Numbered from the stretch's first letter, positions 41,859 through 49,381 are shown. The stretch is 49,381 nucleotides of DNA from an uncultured Clostridia bacterium (GCA_947588825.1 CANPZU010000018.1:1-49381), one strand, 5' to 3'. Notes: generated by a model from the sequence alone, not told the origin. A program made the numbers and translations.

Positions 41859-43274
41859 ATGAAAGGCACGGTCCTACTGTCGATGAAAGAAAAATTACGG
41901 GCGCTGGTCAACCGTATTAAGACGCTGCCCACCCTACTGAAACGAATAAAAGCTCCCTCAGACGAGCCAAAGCCCCTGCCGAAATTCAGATTTCACAAAA
42001 ATTTTTGGATACTTATTGTGCTGATTCCCTTTGCCCTGCTCTTTACTCAGGCGCTTATTTCTCCGGTATCCGCCGTGATTTTTGTGTTTATCATACTTTT
42101 ACCCATTATTTCACTGGTTTACATGCTGCTGGGCGCTTTATTTATAAAGCTGTACCTTGACAGCAGCGCCACCGAGGTGGAAAAAATGAGCGAAGTGAGC
42201 TTTTCGCTTGCTCTGTCAAACGAGTCGCCGATACCGTTTCCCTTTGTTGAGGCGGTAATAACAATCCCCGGCGACAACGCCGTAAGATCGGACTCTCAGC
42301 TGACGATGCTCTCCCTTATATCAATGGGCAGTTACGTTATAGATAAAACGGTGAAATTCAAATACCGCGGAGCGTACGATATAGGCGTATCAGATTTGTT
42401 CATACATGACTTTTTTCACTTCTTCTCACTCAGAGTCGAGATTAATCTGTTCAGACAGATATTCGTTCTGCCGCGCCATCTTATCATGCCCGAGCGAGGC
42501 TATGAGGACATCGCTATTGAGAACACCGAAACGGTAATCAGAATGGCCGGAAGCGACAACACCGAGACTACCGACATAAGAGCCTACATAAGCGGGGATT
42601 CTCTGAGGTCGATACACTGGAAGCTTTCCGAGAAGACGGAGGAGCTCATGGTCAAGCAGTACTCGCAAAACAGCGAGACTCAAACCTACATCCTCTGCGA
42701 CACCGCAAGAAGATATGACGCCGAGGACAAACGCCTTGAAAACGACATAAACGAGTTCGCGGTCGACGGCGTTGTGGAAGCGGCTATAGCTATCGTCGGC
42801 AAATACCTTGAAAAGCCCAACAACACCGTAACCCTCGCCTGGTTCGACCAGCGCAGCAGCTCCGACATTTGTGCGCTCAGATTTGCAAGCATGCAGGAAT
42901 TTGAACAGTCTTACCGCTTCTTTGCCTCCTCCCCTGTCACATATACGCAAAAGACGCTGCTTGATTTGTTTACCGAGGCGGGCTCGGTAAGTCCCGAAAG
43001 CACAGCCGTTATATGTGTAACGGGCGCTCCGGACAGGAGCTTTTCCGCCAATGTGTCAGCGATAAGAGCGGCAATCTCCTCTGATATTGACGCTTATATA
43101 TTCACTCCCGCCGAAAAAGTCGCTCCTTCATACGCACAGCAATTTTACTCGGAGGTAGAGGCGTGCGCGAGCGCCCTTTCCAAACAGGGCGTTTCAGTTT
43201 ACTCGGCTCACTTTGATGTCGCCTCCGCACTTACAAACAGGCGAAAGGAGGATAATGACGATGAAAAAGAATGA
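41859..43274 (+). CDS. DUF58 domain protein
   Basis: Predicted 471-residue membrane-associated protein. A basic N-terminus is followed by two membrane helices (about residues 48-95, ILIVLIPFALLFTQALI; FVFIILLPIISLVYMLL). The long cytoplasmic or surface part ends in the DUF58 domain, with its signature ISGDSLRSIHWKLSEKTEEL near residue 245 and a von Willebrand-like YILCDTA strand. Partner of the MoxR ATPase. Start choice is uncertain: the ATG at 41859 has no ribosome binding site, and that at 41883 has only AAAGG some 15 bases upstream. The end overlaps the start of the transglutaminase gene. Confidence 0.9.
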   Translation: MKGTVLLSMKEKLRALVNRIKTLPTLLKRIKAPSDEPKPLPKFRFHKNFWILIVLIPFALLFTQALISPVSAVIFVFIILLPIISLVYMLLGALFIKLYLDSSATEVEKMSEVSFSLALSNESPIPFPFVEAVITIPGDNAVRSDSQLTMLSLISMGSYVIDKTVKFKYRGAYDIGVSDLFIHDFFHFFSLRVEINLFRQIFVLPRHLIMPERGYEDIAIENTETVIRMAGSDNTETTDIRAYISGDSLRSIHWKLSEKTEELMVKQYSQNSETQTYILCDTARRYDAEDKRLENDINEFAVDGVVEAAIAIVGKYLEKPNNTVTLAWFDQRSSSDICALRFASMQEFEQSYRFFASSPVTYTQKTLLDLFTEAGSVSPESTAVICVTGAPDRSFSANVSAIRAAISSDIDAYIFTPAEKVAPSYAQQFYSEVEACASALSKQGVSVYSAHFDVASALTNRRKEDNDDEKE

Positions 43275-46164
43275 AAAAAAGTCGGGCGCGGTGAGCAAAA
43301 ACGCCAAAAAAGAAGCAAAAAAGGCTAAAAAGCTTCTTAAAAAAGAGAAAAAGCTCGCCAAAATGAATCGATATCAGCTTTACGACCCGAACAAAATGCA
43401 GGGTTCGTTAATTACTATGTCGATTGGGTATTTCCTGCGCTTTTTCGCCATTGCCTTCTCGGTTTTCGGCGTCTGCATAATGGTGTGCGATTCCTTCCTT
43501 CTGACGGAGGTGAACTGGATACCGCTGCTTATTTACTGCGTTTTTGTCGTCAGCGCCTTTTCGCTTATATTTATAGGAGGATGGCTCTCACTTATCGGAC
43601 TCGGGCTTATCGCCCTATTTGTCGGAGGCTTTTTCCTTTTTGCGGGCAATATTCTGACCTTTTATGTCTCGGGCGTCGAGGTGCTCGTCAACAGGGTCAT
43701 GCAGCGACTTGCCTCAAGAGGCTTCGCGGCGATAAGCAACATCTCTCTTCCCTACTTCGGGGGCATTTCAGATAATCTTTTGCCATACGGCGGAGTTTTC
43801 GCGCTTGCCACCCTGCTTTCCCTTATCTTCGCCGCCTTTTCCGCAAAGAGGACGAGACTTATACCCATGATCATCTTCGGGGGAGGACTGTGCGCCGTTT
43901 GCTTTACCTACAATCTGTGCAACACCAACTGGGGCATCGCGTGCACTCTTGCCGGCCTTTGCTCGGCGATCGTGCTTTCCGCATACGATAAGATATACCG
44001 CAATCACAAGAAATCCAGAAAGAGCCGTGCGTACAGCGGATACTCCGCGGCGGTAGCCGGCGTACTTGCCATGATCATGCTTCTGATTCCCACGGTTACA
44101 ATCAACGACCGATTTATAGAGATCGGCCCGATAAGCCGCAGCATGGAGGAAGCGAGACTTATCCTTACCACCCTTCTTACCGGGGGAGACCCCAAGTATA
44201 ATAAGATGAACACCTTAAACAGGGAGACTTCCGCAAAGATTACGGATATCGAGCCCACCGACACGGTGCTGTTTACAGTCGGCTCCGAGATAAACAGAAG
44301 AAACATCTATCTTCGCGGCTGGATAGGCAAGAACTTCACTCCCGGCAAGGACACCTGGTCGGTCATCGACGATGACGACTATAAACAAATGGGAAAAGAA
44401 ATTCAGTACGACTACGGCGGATTCACCGGAGATGATATAACCTCTCTTCTTTACACCTTGTATGATCCCGCCAGCACGGCGATAAATGCGGACTCCGACC
44501 ACTATTCAAGCACTCAGCTCGGATTTGTATCAACATTTATCGACATTGAATATGTCAGAAACACAGGTCTTATTTACGTGCTGCCCTCCGCATACAACAG
44601 CCTGAGGGGACTTTATGAATTTGAAAGTCGCAGCGACAGATACAAAGAAAAAATGGAACTGTATTCCGACGGTATTTATCGCTCCACTTGGTTCAATCTT
44701 AAAAAGTCGTACACCGCAAGCGCCGTAACTCCTACATATATTGAAAGCAATTATGCAGAAAACGCCGAAAAAATGGCGCTCGGCTATAAGCTTCTTATCG
44801 AGTATATAGACAACAGCTATCAAAATAACAACAGCGAGGAAAATATCGCGGCATTTAAAGCCGCCCTCGAACGTCAGGGTTTCGGAATTTTGTCGGAAGG
44901 GCTTGTAAATACCTACTCAAATTATCTGAAAATGAAGAACAGCGATCGCATGAGCTGGACAAGAAACAATGTGTCGCTGGTAAACGCTTACACATCTTAT
45001 GTTCACGATTTTTACACCGACGTTACGGTCACCGAAGGACTGCAAAAGATATACGATGAGATAATGCCTCTCACCGAGAACCTTAATACCACTCACGACA
45101 AGCTTATGTGCGTTATAGACTACCTTGTCAAAAACTACGAGTACAGCCTGACGCCCACAAAACCGAGCGGTCAGTACGAAAGCGACCTTGACTCCTTCCT
45201 GCTTGAAACCAAAAACGGATACTGCGTCCAATTTGCCACAGCGGCAACCCTGCTTTTCAGAATGATGGGCTATCCGGCAAGATACGTTCAGGGGTATGTG
45301 GCAAGCGGCTTTAACAAGGCTCCAAAGCTTACACAAGAACAAATCGACGCGGGTGAAGAAGCGCCGGTCGCCGAATATGTGACAAATGTCACCGACAGAA
45401 ACGCCCACGCTTGGGTGGAAGTGTATATCGACGGCCTCGGTTGGAGGACTTATGAGCCCACTCCGGTTTTCTATACAAACCTCTATGAGTATAAAGAAGA
45501 ACTCGGCGGAGCTATCGACAAATTCGACGAGAACGGCAACCCGGTAACGCCAAACGACACCACAAGCGACGAGACGACGACGCCTCCCCCTGTGACGACC
45601 GAACCCGAAACCGCCGAACCCGACGATAATGAGGAAGAAGAAACGACATCCGTTCCGTTTAATGTCAAGTCGCTTATCACCTTACTTGTAATAATAGCGG
45701 TAATTGCGGGAGCCGTACTTATCATCGTACTTCACATAAAACGTGTACATCGCATAGTTCAAGCAAGACGGTATTATATCGACCGGGCGATTTACGGAAC
45801 CTTTGAAAACGAGGATGACAAAAACAAAGTTGCTGCAATCATTTGCGACTCGATCTATGACACCCAGTATATCATAGGCAAACGCCCGAGAGTCGGAGAG
45901 GACCCCACGCAGTTTGCCAAGAGAGTCGATGAATACGACCTTACAAAGCCGGAGGAGGTAAAACGGCAGCGCCGCGCCATTACCCTGCCAATGACATTTA
46001 CCGAGGTCACACAGCTTATAGGCAAGCAGGAATTCGGCAAGGTGCTGACGCGCCAGGAGCTTTCAATGCTCGGCGAATACCTCTCGCAGCTTGTCAAAGT
46101 CGAATATAAGGCGCTGAATATTTTCAAAAAGATTTGGTACAGGTACTTTAGATTTATGATCTGA
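43261..46164 (+). CDS. TgpA-like membrane transglutaminase-domain protein
   Basis: Predicted 967-residue integral membrane protein. A Lys-rich cytoplasmic start (KKEAKKAKKLLKKEKK) precedes about seven membrane helices (residues about 45-290). A large extracytoplasmic part contains the transglutaminase-like core: Cys655 in NGYCVQFATA, His716 in NAHAWVEVY and Asp724 nearby form the catalytic triad. A Thr/Glu/Pro-rich linker (about 765-800) and a last helix (about 803-826) lead to a cytoplasmic tail. I chose 43261 because AAAGGAGG is 9 bases upstream; the ATG at 43255 is only 3 bases from it. It overlaps the DUF58 gene. Likely a cell-envelope protein-modifying or peptidase-type enzyme; substrate unknown. 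Confidence 0.92.
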   Translation: MKKNEKKSGAVSKNAKKEAKKAKKLLKKEKKLAKMNRYQLYDPNKMQGSLITMSIGYFLRFFAIAFSVFGVCIMVCDSFLLTEVNWIPLLIYCVFVVSAFSLIFIGGWLSLIGLGLIALFVGGFFLFAGNILTFYVSGVEVLVNRVMQRLASRGFAAISNISLPYFGGISDNLLPYGGVFALATLLSLIFAAFSAKRTRLIPMIIFGGGLCAVCFTYNLCNTNWGIACTLAGLCSAIVLSAYDKIYRNHKKSRKSRAYSGYSAAVAGVLAMIMLLIPTVTINDRFIEIGPISRSMEEARLILTTLLTGGDPKYNKMNTLNRETSAKITDIEPTDTVLFTVGSEINRRNIYLRGWIGKNFTPGKDTWSVIDDDDYKQMGKEIQYDYGGFTGDDITSLLYTLYDPASTAINADSDHYSSTQLGFVSTFIDIEYVRNTGLIYVLPSAYNSLRGLYEFESRSDRYKEKMELYSDGIYRSTWFNLKKSYTASAVTPTYIESNYAENAEKMALGYKLLIEYIDNSYQNNNSEENIAAFKAALERQGFGILSEGLVNTYSNYLKMKNSDRMSWTRNNVSLVNAYTSYVHDFYTDVTVTEGLQKIYDEIMPLTENLNTTHDKLMCVIDYLVKNYEYSLTPTKPSGQYESDLDSFLLETKNGYCVQFATAATLLFRMMGYPARYVQGYVASGFNKAPKLTQEQIDAGEEAPVAEYVTNVTDRNAHAWVEVYIDGLGWRTYEPTPVFYTNLYEYKEELGGAIDKFDENGNPVTPNDTTSDETTTPPPVTTEPETAEPDDNEEEETTSVPFNVKSLITLLVIIAVIAGAVLIIVLHIKRVHRIVQARRYYIDRAIYGTFENEDDKNKVAAIICDSIYDTQYIIGKRPRVGEDPTQFAKRVDEYDLTKPEEVKRQRRAITLPMTFTEVTQLIGKQEFGKVLTRQELSMLGEYLSQLVKVEYKALNIFKKIWYRYFRFMI

Positions 46165-46324
46165 TCTTCATTTCTTCATTTCTTTATTAATCGACCGCGC
46201 AAAGAACCGTCCGAAAACATTTTTGTCTCGGCGCGTATAAAGAAGAAATATCTCTCGTTTGCTCAAAAGGGCCTGTCTCCAAGATGCGTCTAAGTTCACA
46301 TTTACAAAACGAATAACGTTTTTT

Positions 46325-46353
46325 CGGGGCTGAATTACAGCCCCGAATTTTTG
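46325..46353 (+). terminator. Terminator of the moxR operon
   Basis: CGGGGCTG (46325-46332) and CAGCCCCG (46338-46345) form a perfect 8-bp stem with a 5-base loop, followed by AATTTTTG. Confidence 0.85.
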
Positions 46354-46392
46354 TTATGATTCATTAAAGAGGAATTATAACCATATAATGTA

Positions 46393-46409
46393 TGTAACAA
46401 TATGTCACT
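46393..46409 (+). promoter_or_regulatory. Operator-like inverted repeat before the first TM2 gene
   Basis: TGTAAC-AATAT-GTCACT has the same half sites and 5-base spacing as the perfect repeat at the XRE regulator's own promoter (47741-47757). It ends five bases before the -35 element of the TM2 promoter. A second repeat, CACTAT-N10-ATAGTG (46406-46427), surrounds that -35. Confidence 0.6.
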
Positions 46410-46414
46410 ATATA

Positions 46415-46443
46415 TTGACAGATAGTGAACAAACTGCTAATCT
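46415..46443 (+). promoter_or_regulatory. Promoter of the first TM2 gene
   Basis: TTGACA (46415-46420), 17 bases, TAATCT (46438-46443) preceded by TGC (extended -10). Confidence 0.65.
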
Positions 46444-46483
46444 TATATTGACAAATAAACTTTATACAAGTGAGGTTTTAAAA

Positions 46484-46822
46484 ATGGAAAAACAAGTTGT
46501 AGACGCTTGGATAGCAGCGAACTCCAAATCGCTCCCGGCAGAAATGATAGTTCCGATACGCGACGCGCTTTATAACGCCGACGAGTCGAAATATCTTATC
46601 GCAACATCTACCGAGCTGAAGAATCCGACCGTAATGCTCATAATCTCCATTTTTCTCGGAGAGCTCGGGGTCGACCGTTTTATGTTCGGAGAGATAGGAA
46701 TGGGTATTTTAAAGCTCCTTACCGGCGGACTTTGCTACATACTTTGGATAATCGATATAATCGGATCGTCCAAAAAAACCAGAAACAAAAACTTCGAAGC
46801 TATAATGAACGCTCTGAAATAA
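46484..46822 (+). CDS. TM2 domain protein 1
   Basis: Predicted 112-residue protein. A soluble helical head (residues 1-48, VVDAWIAANSKSLPAEMIVP) precedes a TM2 domain: two membrane helices joined by the conserved turn ISIFLGELGVDRFMFGEIGM and GILKLLTGGLCYILWIIDI. The tail is basic (SSKKTRNKNF). TM2 proteins are small membrane proteins without a defined biochemical role. I start at 46484 (GTGAGG 8 bases upstream); the longer frame runs through the promoter. It is a clear paralogue of the gene at 47042, sharing head, spacing and TM2 core. Likely controlled by the XRE regulator encoded nearby, judging by shared operator sequences. Confidence 0.88.
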   Translation: MEKQVVDAWIAANSKSLPAEMIVPIRDALYNADESKYLIATSTELKNPTVMLIISIFLGELGVDRFMFGEIGMGILKLLTGGLCYILWIIDIIGSSKKTRNKNFEAIMNALK

Positions 46823-46897
46823 GCCCGCATTGTTTTAATAAATGCGCGAGGGCCACAAAACCTCTATTTTTGTTCAAAGTGTTCAAAGTATTGAAAT

Positions 46898-46920
46898 GGC
46901 CGCCGCCATTTGCGGCGGCC
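46898..46920. other. GC-rich stem-loop between the TM2 genes
   Basis: GGCCGCCGC (46898-46906) pairs perfectly with GCGGCGGCC (46912-46920). A weak T tract (TTGCCGCTTT) follows, so termination after the first TM2 gene is possible but not certain. Confidence 0.5.
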
Positions 46921-47011
46921 TTGCCGCTTTATTATGTGAAATGCGCCAAAAAAGCCGTAAATGCCCGCTTTTTGCACCTTTTCGCATTTGTGAATAATAT
47001 TTAATATACAT

Positions 47012-47027
47012 GCGCCGCCATGCGGCG
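47012..47027 (+). promoter_or_regulatory. Hairpin next to the ribosome binding site of TM2 gene 2
   Basis: CGCCGC (47013-47018) and GCGGCG (47022-47027) form a 6-bp stem with a CAT loop, ending three bases before the CGGAG ribosome binding site. It might shape translation of the second TM2 gene. Confidence 0.4.
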
Positions 47028-47041
47028 AGACGGAGATTTTT

Positions 47042-47386
47042 ATGGAACAAATGAAAGTTGACCTTTGGCTCAACCAGAATATGAAATACTTCCCGCCCGA
47101 GAGAATAATGGAGCTGAGAAATAAGCTTTACGCTTTAGATGACGAAAAATACATAGTCGTCTCTTCCGCTGTGAACAACCTTAAGGACCCCACGACAATA
47201 ATCATTATCTCGGCTATCGTCGGAACCTTTGGCGTCGACCGCTTCATGATAGACGACGTGGGAATGGGCGTTCTAAAGCTTCTTACCGGCGGACTTTGCG
47301 GTATTCTTTGGATATACGACCTTGCAACCATAATGGGTCGTACAAAGCAGAAAAATTTTGATAACTTCATGCGAATGTTTATATAA
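47042..47386 (+). CDS. TM2 domain protein 2
   Basis: Predicted 114-residue paralogue of TM2 protein 1. The same helical head (VDLWLNQNMKYFPPERIMEL) and TM2 core are present (IIIISAIVGTFGVDRFMIDD, VGMGVLKLLTGGLCGILWIYDL), with a polar tail (MGRTKQKNF). The hallmark GVDRF turn and the LLTGGLC helix start are identical in both copies. GGAG lies 7 bases before the ATG. There is no clear promoter directly upstream, so it may be read from the first TM2 promoter through the intervening stem-loop. Function unknown. Confidence 0.88.
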   Translation: MEQMKVDLWLNQNMKYFPPERIMELRNKLYALDDEKYIVVSSAVNNLKDPTTIIIISAIVGTFGVDRFMIDDVGMGVLKLLTGGLCGILWIYDLATIMGRTKQKNFDNFMRMFI

Positions 47387-47425
47387 AACAAAAGCCTAAG
47401 TAATCGCAGCGGCTGCCAAAAAAGC

Positions 47426-47647
47426 TTACACTGAGGAACGGCGTAAAAACTCACGGCCTCTTATAAGGTAATCTATAGAAACGTCAAAATAATCGGAAAG
47501 TCGAATCAGCATTTGCAAATCCGGACTTCTGCGGCCGTTTTCGTAATAGGAAAGAGCCTCACGGCTTATTGAAAGGTCCATTGCGACCTTTAATTGACTA
47601 TAGCCTCTTTTTCGCCTGATTTCACGCAGTCCAATCATGCCGTCCAT
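47426..47647 (-). CDS. Small XRE-family (Cro/CI-type) transcriptional regulator
   Basis: Predicted 73-residue DNA-binding protein that is almost entirely one helix-turn-helix domain: LREIRRKRGYSQLKVAMDLS (residues 7-26) then ISREALSYYENGRRSPDLQM (27-46), the standard HTH_3 pattern. A final helix (LIRLSDYFDVSIDYLI) completes the five-helix fold. It has no sensor domain. The start at 47647 has GGAGGGG 12 bases upstream; an ATG three codons in is possible. It is convergent with the TM2 genes. Its promoter overlaps a perfect inverted repeat, and the same repeat type occurs before TM2 gene 1. Autoregulation plus control of the TM2 genes is a reasonable inference. Confidence 0.88.
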   Translation of the reverse strand: MDGMIGLREIRRKRGYSQLKVAMDLSISREALSYYENGRRSPDLQMLIRLSDYFDVSIDYLIRGREFLRRSSV

Positions 47648-47708
47648 ATTGTAAGTATACCCCTCCGCGGCGAAGCCGCCAACATAACATTTTCAAATTA
47701 TTTGATAT

Positions 47709-47737
47709 TTTATAATAATCAATAATCCTACTTACAA
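47709..47737 (-). promoter_or_regulatory. Promoter of the XRE regulator
   Basis: On the minus strand TTGTAA (47737-47732), 17 bases, TATAAA (47714-47709). The -35 element forms part of the palindrome TTACAATATTGTAA (47732-47745), so a bound regulator would cover it. Confidence 0.6.
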
Positions 47738-47760
47738 TATTGTAACGTTATGTTACAATA
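47738..47760. promoter_or_regulatory. Perfect inverted-repeat operator
   Basis: TATTGTAAC-GTTAT-GTTACAATA: two 9-bp arms around 5 bases, directly upstream of and touching the XRE -35 element. Likely the binding site of the small XRE protein. Confidence 0.75.
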
Positions 47761-47764
47761 TTTA

Positions 47765-47781
47765 TGTGACAGATTGTTACA
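47765..47781. promoter_or_regulatory. Second operator of the same type
   Basis: TGTGAC-AGATT-GTTACA has the same spacing with one mismatched pair. Its left end is 24 bases from that of the TGTAAC-N5-GTTACA core (47741-47757), just over two helical turns, which would allow cooperative binding on one face. Confidence 0.6.
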
Positions 47782-47851
47782 TGTCCGGCTTTTGGGAAAT
47801 AAAAAGACCTTCTTTATCCCCAACTTTTCATTATTAGTAAGGTTTTAAACC

Positions 47852-47886
47852 AAAAAACGACCCCGAATTTCACCTCGGGATCGTTT
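47852..47886 (-). terminator. Terminator of the DUF2752 gene
   Basis: AAACGA, mismatch, CCCGA (47855-47866) pairs with TCGGG, mismatch, TCGTTT (47875-47886). On the minus strand the stem is followed by a run of six T residues. Confidence 0.8.
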
Positions 47887-47914
47887 ATATTTTATACCGA
47901 ATATTAATATTAAC

Positions 47915-48286
47915 TTATAAATCCTCCGGCATAAGCCCGCATGACAATCGAAATATATAGACTCCAAAGGTCAAGAGCGCCACAATTATGAGAGCGGCGT
48001 TTGCAAGTTTGTCCGGGATCTTAAGCGGCTTTCTGTGAAAATAGAGAAGGACGGAAGCTGCGACAAAAAGAGCCATCGGGTTATAGGCCAAATACGAGTC
48101 CAAATCAAGACGCAGAAGGCTAAGAACAGCTCGTGTCATTCCGCATGCCGGACAAGGAAAACCGGTAAGTCTCTTGATGACACATCCTATACCGAGAAAA
48201 TTAAAAATCCAAAACGCAAGAGCCGCGCCGCAAAAAAAGGCCAAATGCATAAATATAAGCCTTTTGACGGCAGTATTTTTTTTCAT
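47915..48286 (-). CDS. DUF2752 domain membrane protein
   Basis: Predicted 123-residue protein with three membrane helices (about residues 10-32, 68-85 and 93-113). Between the first two is the family signature GFPCPACGMTRAVLSLLRLD (residues 42-61), whose paired Cys and GMTRA are diagnostic of DUF2752. Function of the family is unknown. Members are small and often found near TM2 proteins, as here. A metal or redox role for the CPAC pair is conceivable. AGGAGGAGG lies just before the ATG. A terminator at both sides makes it monocistronic, unless it is read from the gene at 48356. Confidence 0.9.
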   Translation of the reverse strand: MKKNTAVKRLIFMHLAFFCGAALAFWIFNFLGIGCVIKRLTGFPCPACGMTRAVLSLLRLDLDSYLAYNPMALFVAASVLLYFHRKPLKIPDKLANAALIIVALLTFGVYIFRLSCGLMPEDL

Positions 48287-48314
48287 ATCCTCCTCCTTTT
48301 GGAAGGTTTGTGTT

Positions 48315-48356
48315 ATATAAAACCAAGGACGCTCGAGGGCGTCCTTGGTTTTATAT
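48315..48356 (-). terminator. Terminator of the 232-residue membrane protein gene
   Basis: Perfect 18-bp inverted repeat: arms at 48315-48332 and 48339-48356, loop TCGAGG, with T-rich 3' arm on both strands. The arm on the stop-codon side includes the first base of the stop codon itself. Confidence 0.9.
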
Positions 48357-49054
48357 TACTGACGTTTTGAAAGCCTTTCCTTGTCGTGCATTATGGAGTT
48401 AAAGTACTCTTCCTTATAATAGTCGTTGTCGACAAGAGGCGTTTCAAAGATCACTTTGCCGTCCTTATAAAAGCGGACGAAATTGATCTTGACTTCGTTT
48501 TTAAGCGTATCGGTCTCGACCGCGACGTTATCAAAGTCGTCAAATGAAAGTTTTTTTTCAACATCGGTATACCCTTCTTTCACAAGGGATACCGTTCTTT
48601 GAGTGATATTCACCACCCCGTTCTTTTCATAGAAGAAGGAGAGAATCAGATTTTCATTGATGTAGTTGCCGCTCTTAAGCTTTCTCGCCGTGTCGATATT
48701 GTCGTTTGTAATATGACATCCCGCAAATACGATAGCTTTGCTGTCGGCGTCAGAGGGATATTCAAGTTTTTCAATACACTCGTCCTTAAGGGCTTTGATA
48801 AGCTCGTCTGTTTCACCGGTCACCTCGCTTTCCTTCACCATCCTGCTGAACGCCACGCAAAGCAGAACCACTCCCGCAATCAAAAGCGGCCAGCCGAGTA
48901 TGTTGGAGAGCATCCAAAAGAAACCGCCGATAATATAGCTGCCCGCGATAAGGAAGCCGCCGATACCGGCAGCGATTGCACCGGGAACGAATATCATAGA
49001 GGTCTTTTTGTTGTATTTAACGTCAAAAAAGTGTTCGTTGCTTTTGTAATCCAT
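48356..49054 (-). CDS. Two-helix membrane protein of unknown function
   Basis: Predicted 232-residue protein that I do not recognise. A short basic head (NEHFFDVKYNKKTS) precedes two membrane helices (about residues 20-43, MIFVPGAIAAGIGGFLIAGS; about 47-70, MLSNILGWPLLIAGVVLLCV). The remaining 160 residues are soluble, with an early helix (ETDELIKALKDECIEKLEYP) and then mostly beta strands (NGVVNITQRTVSLVKEGY; DDFDNVAVETDTLKNEVKIN; KVIFETPLVDNDYY). This resembles a PH-like or immunoglobulin-like cytoplasmic domain. No strong ribosome binding site precedes 49054 (only GGTG). A small hairpin GCTAA/TTAGC sits about 15 bases upstream. Confidence 0.78.
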   Translation of the reverse strand: MDYKSNEHFFDVKYNKKTSMIFVPGAIAAGIGGFLIAGSYIIGGFFWMLSNILGWPLLIAGVVLLCVAFSRMVKESEVTGETDELIKALKDECIEKLEYPSDADSKAIVFAGCHITNDNIDTARKLKSGNYINENLILSFFYEKNGVVNITQRTVSLVKEGYTDVEKKLSFDDFDNVAVETDTLKNEVKINFVRFYKDGKVIFETPLVDNDYYKEEYFNSIMHDKERLSKRQ

Positions 49055-49381
49055 ATTTTCACCAAGCTAAAAAAATTAGCATCCTTTCATAAATCGCGTC
49101 GGACAGTCGGCAAAATCGTCCCGTGTTTTTGCCGCGCCGTATTGCAACGCCCGACGTAATCTGACCGTTTTTCAGATAATAAGCGCCCGTTTTCATAACC
49201 TATTTAAAATCGGTCAGTCAAATTGTTTACAATAAAATCCCCGCCCGTCTATATTATCACATTTTTGGCGATAAATCAATAGTAAAAATAAAAGTTTAAT
49301 ACATTTTTTTCTGCAATGTAAATAGATATGACCCATTTTGTTTCAAAAAAAGAAAACTTCTGTATGGTATCGCATTTGGCA
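49055..49381. other. Intergenic region at the right edge
   Basis: Minus-strand TTGACT near 49221-49216 with TATGAA 18 bases on may be the promoter of the 232-residue protein. It overlaps the inverted repeat CTGACCG (49161-49167) / CGGTCAG (49211-49217). The last 150 bases are AT-rich with no gene seen. Confidence 0.45.

Larger units (their letters stand above)
46165..46483. other. Intergenic region upstream of the first TM2 gene
   Basis: It contains the terminator at 46325-46353, an operator-like inverted repeat at 46393-46409 and the promoter at 46415-46443. Nothing coding was seen in the first 150 bases. Confidence 0.65.
47648..47914. other. Regulatory region of the XRE gene and 3' end of the DUF2752 unit
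   Basis: It contains the XRE promoter and operators (47709-47781), a GGCGGCTTCGCCGC stem-loop in its leader (near 47668-47681), and the DUF2752 terminator (47852-47886). Confidence 0.7.

Overview
The window looks like chromosomal DNA of a low-to-moderate GC, monoderm Clostridia-type Firmicute, probably an uncultured gut anaerobe. The signs are strong AGGAGG ribosome binding sites, TTGACA/TATAAT promoters often with a TG extension, a Firmicutes-type L10 leader, DUF1836/DUF3793/DUF4321/DUF6062 family proteins, and large sugar ABC transport loci without a dedicated ATPase. No tRNA, rRNA, CRISPR array, IS element or prophage was seen.

Region 1 (1-3.1 kb, minus strand): pfkA, then a ComM/YifB-type AAA ATPase, behind their own promoter. 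Region 2 (3.1-16.6 kb, minus strand): one long tight operon that dominates the window. In transcription order it holds a leader with a candidate attenuator, a 1121-residue solute-binding protein with added N-terminal carbohydrate-module-like domains, a first MalF/MalG-like permease pair, an NHL-TPR-YIP1 membrane protein, a 1183-residue secreted DUF5696 protein, and a second MalF/MalG-like permease pair. A strong terminator at 3127-3160 closes it. No ATPase and no second binding protein are encoded, so the layout suggests a composite glycan-handling surface machine. Divergent from it is a small sigma-region-4-like gene with a LexA-type box at its transcription start.

Region 3 (17.4-20.8 kb, plus strand): UDP-sugar pyrophosphorylase, an OGG1-type 8-oxoguanine glycosylase and a DUF6062 protein. 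Region 4 (20.7-24.6 kb, minus strand): a DUF1836 regulator, then an nfeD-flotillin pair that seems to have been joined out of frame by an internal deletion, then a Gfo/Idh/MocA oxidoreductase. A gene-poor stretch follows, carrying a 3' gene remnant. Region 5 (25.3-31.1 kb): GTP-type PEP carboxykinase (minus strand), then the L10 leader with rplJ-rplL, and pgk-tpiA (plus strand).

Region 6 (31.2-38.0 kb, plus strand): an apparent seven-gene operon of U32 peptidase/hydroxylase, DUF4321 membrane protein, nth, mnmE, cinA C-domain, a divergent gpsA, and a membrane-anchored protein with a 43-unit Pro-Asp spacer. Region 7 (38.0-40.3 kb, minus strand): DUF3793-flavodoxin pair and a ThuA-like protein. 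Region 8 (40.7-46.2 kb, plus strand): MoxR ATPase, DUF58 and TgpA-like transglutaminase. Region 9 (46.4-49.1 kb): two paralogous TM2 proteins (plus strand) and, on the minus strand, a small XRE regulator, a DUF2752 protein and an unrecognised membrane protein. The regulator's promoter and the first TM2 promoter share a TGTAAC-N5-GTTACA operator type, suggesting a local regulon.

The best candidates for something new are the dual-permease operon with its leader, the LexA-boxed sigma-like gene, the XRE/TM2 operator set, and the nfeD-flotillin junction.
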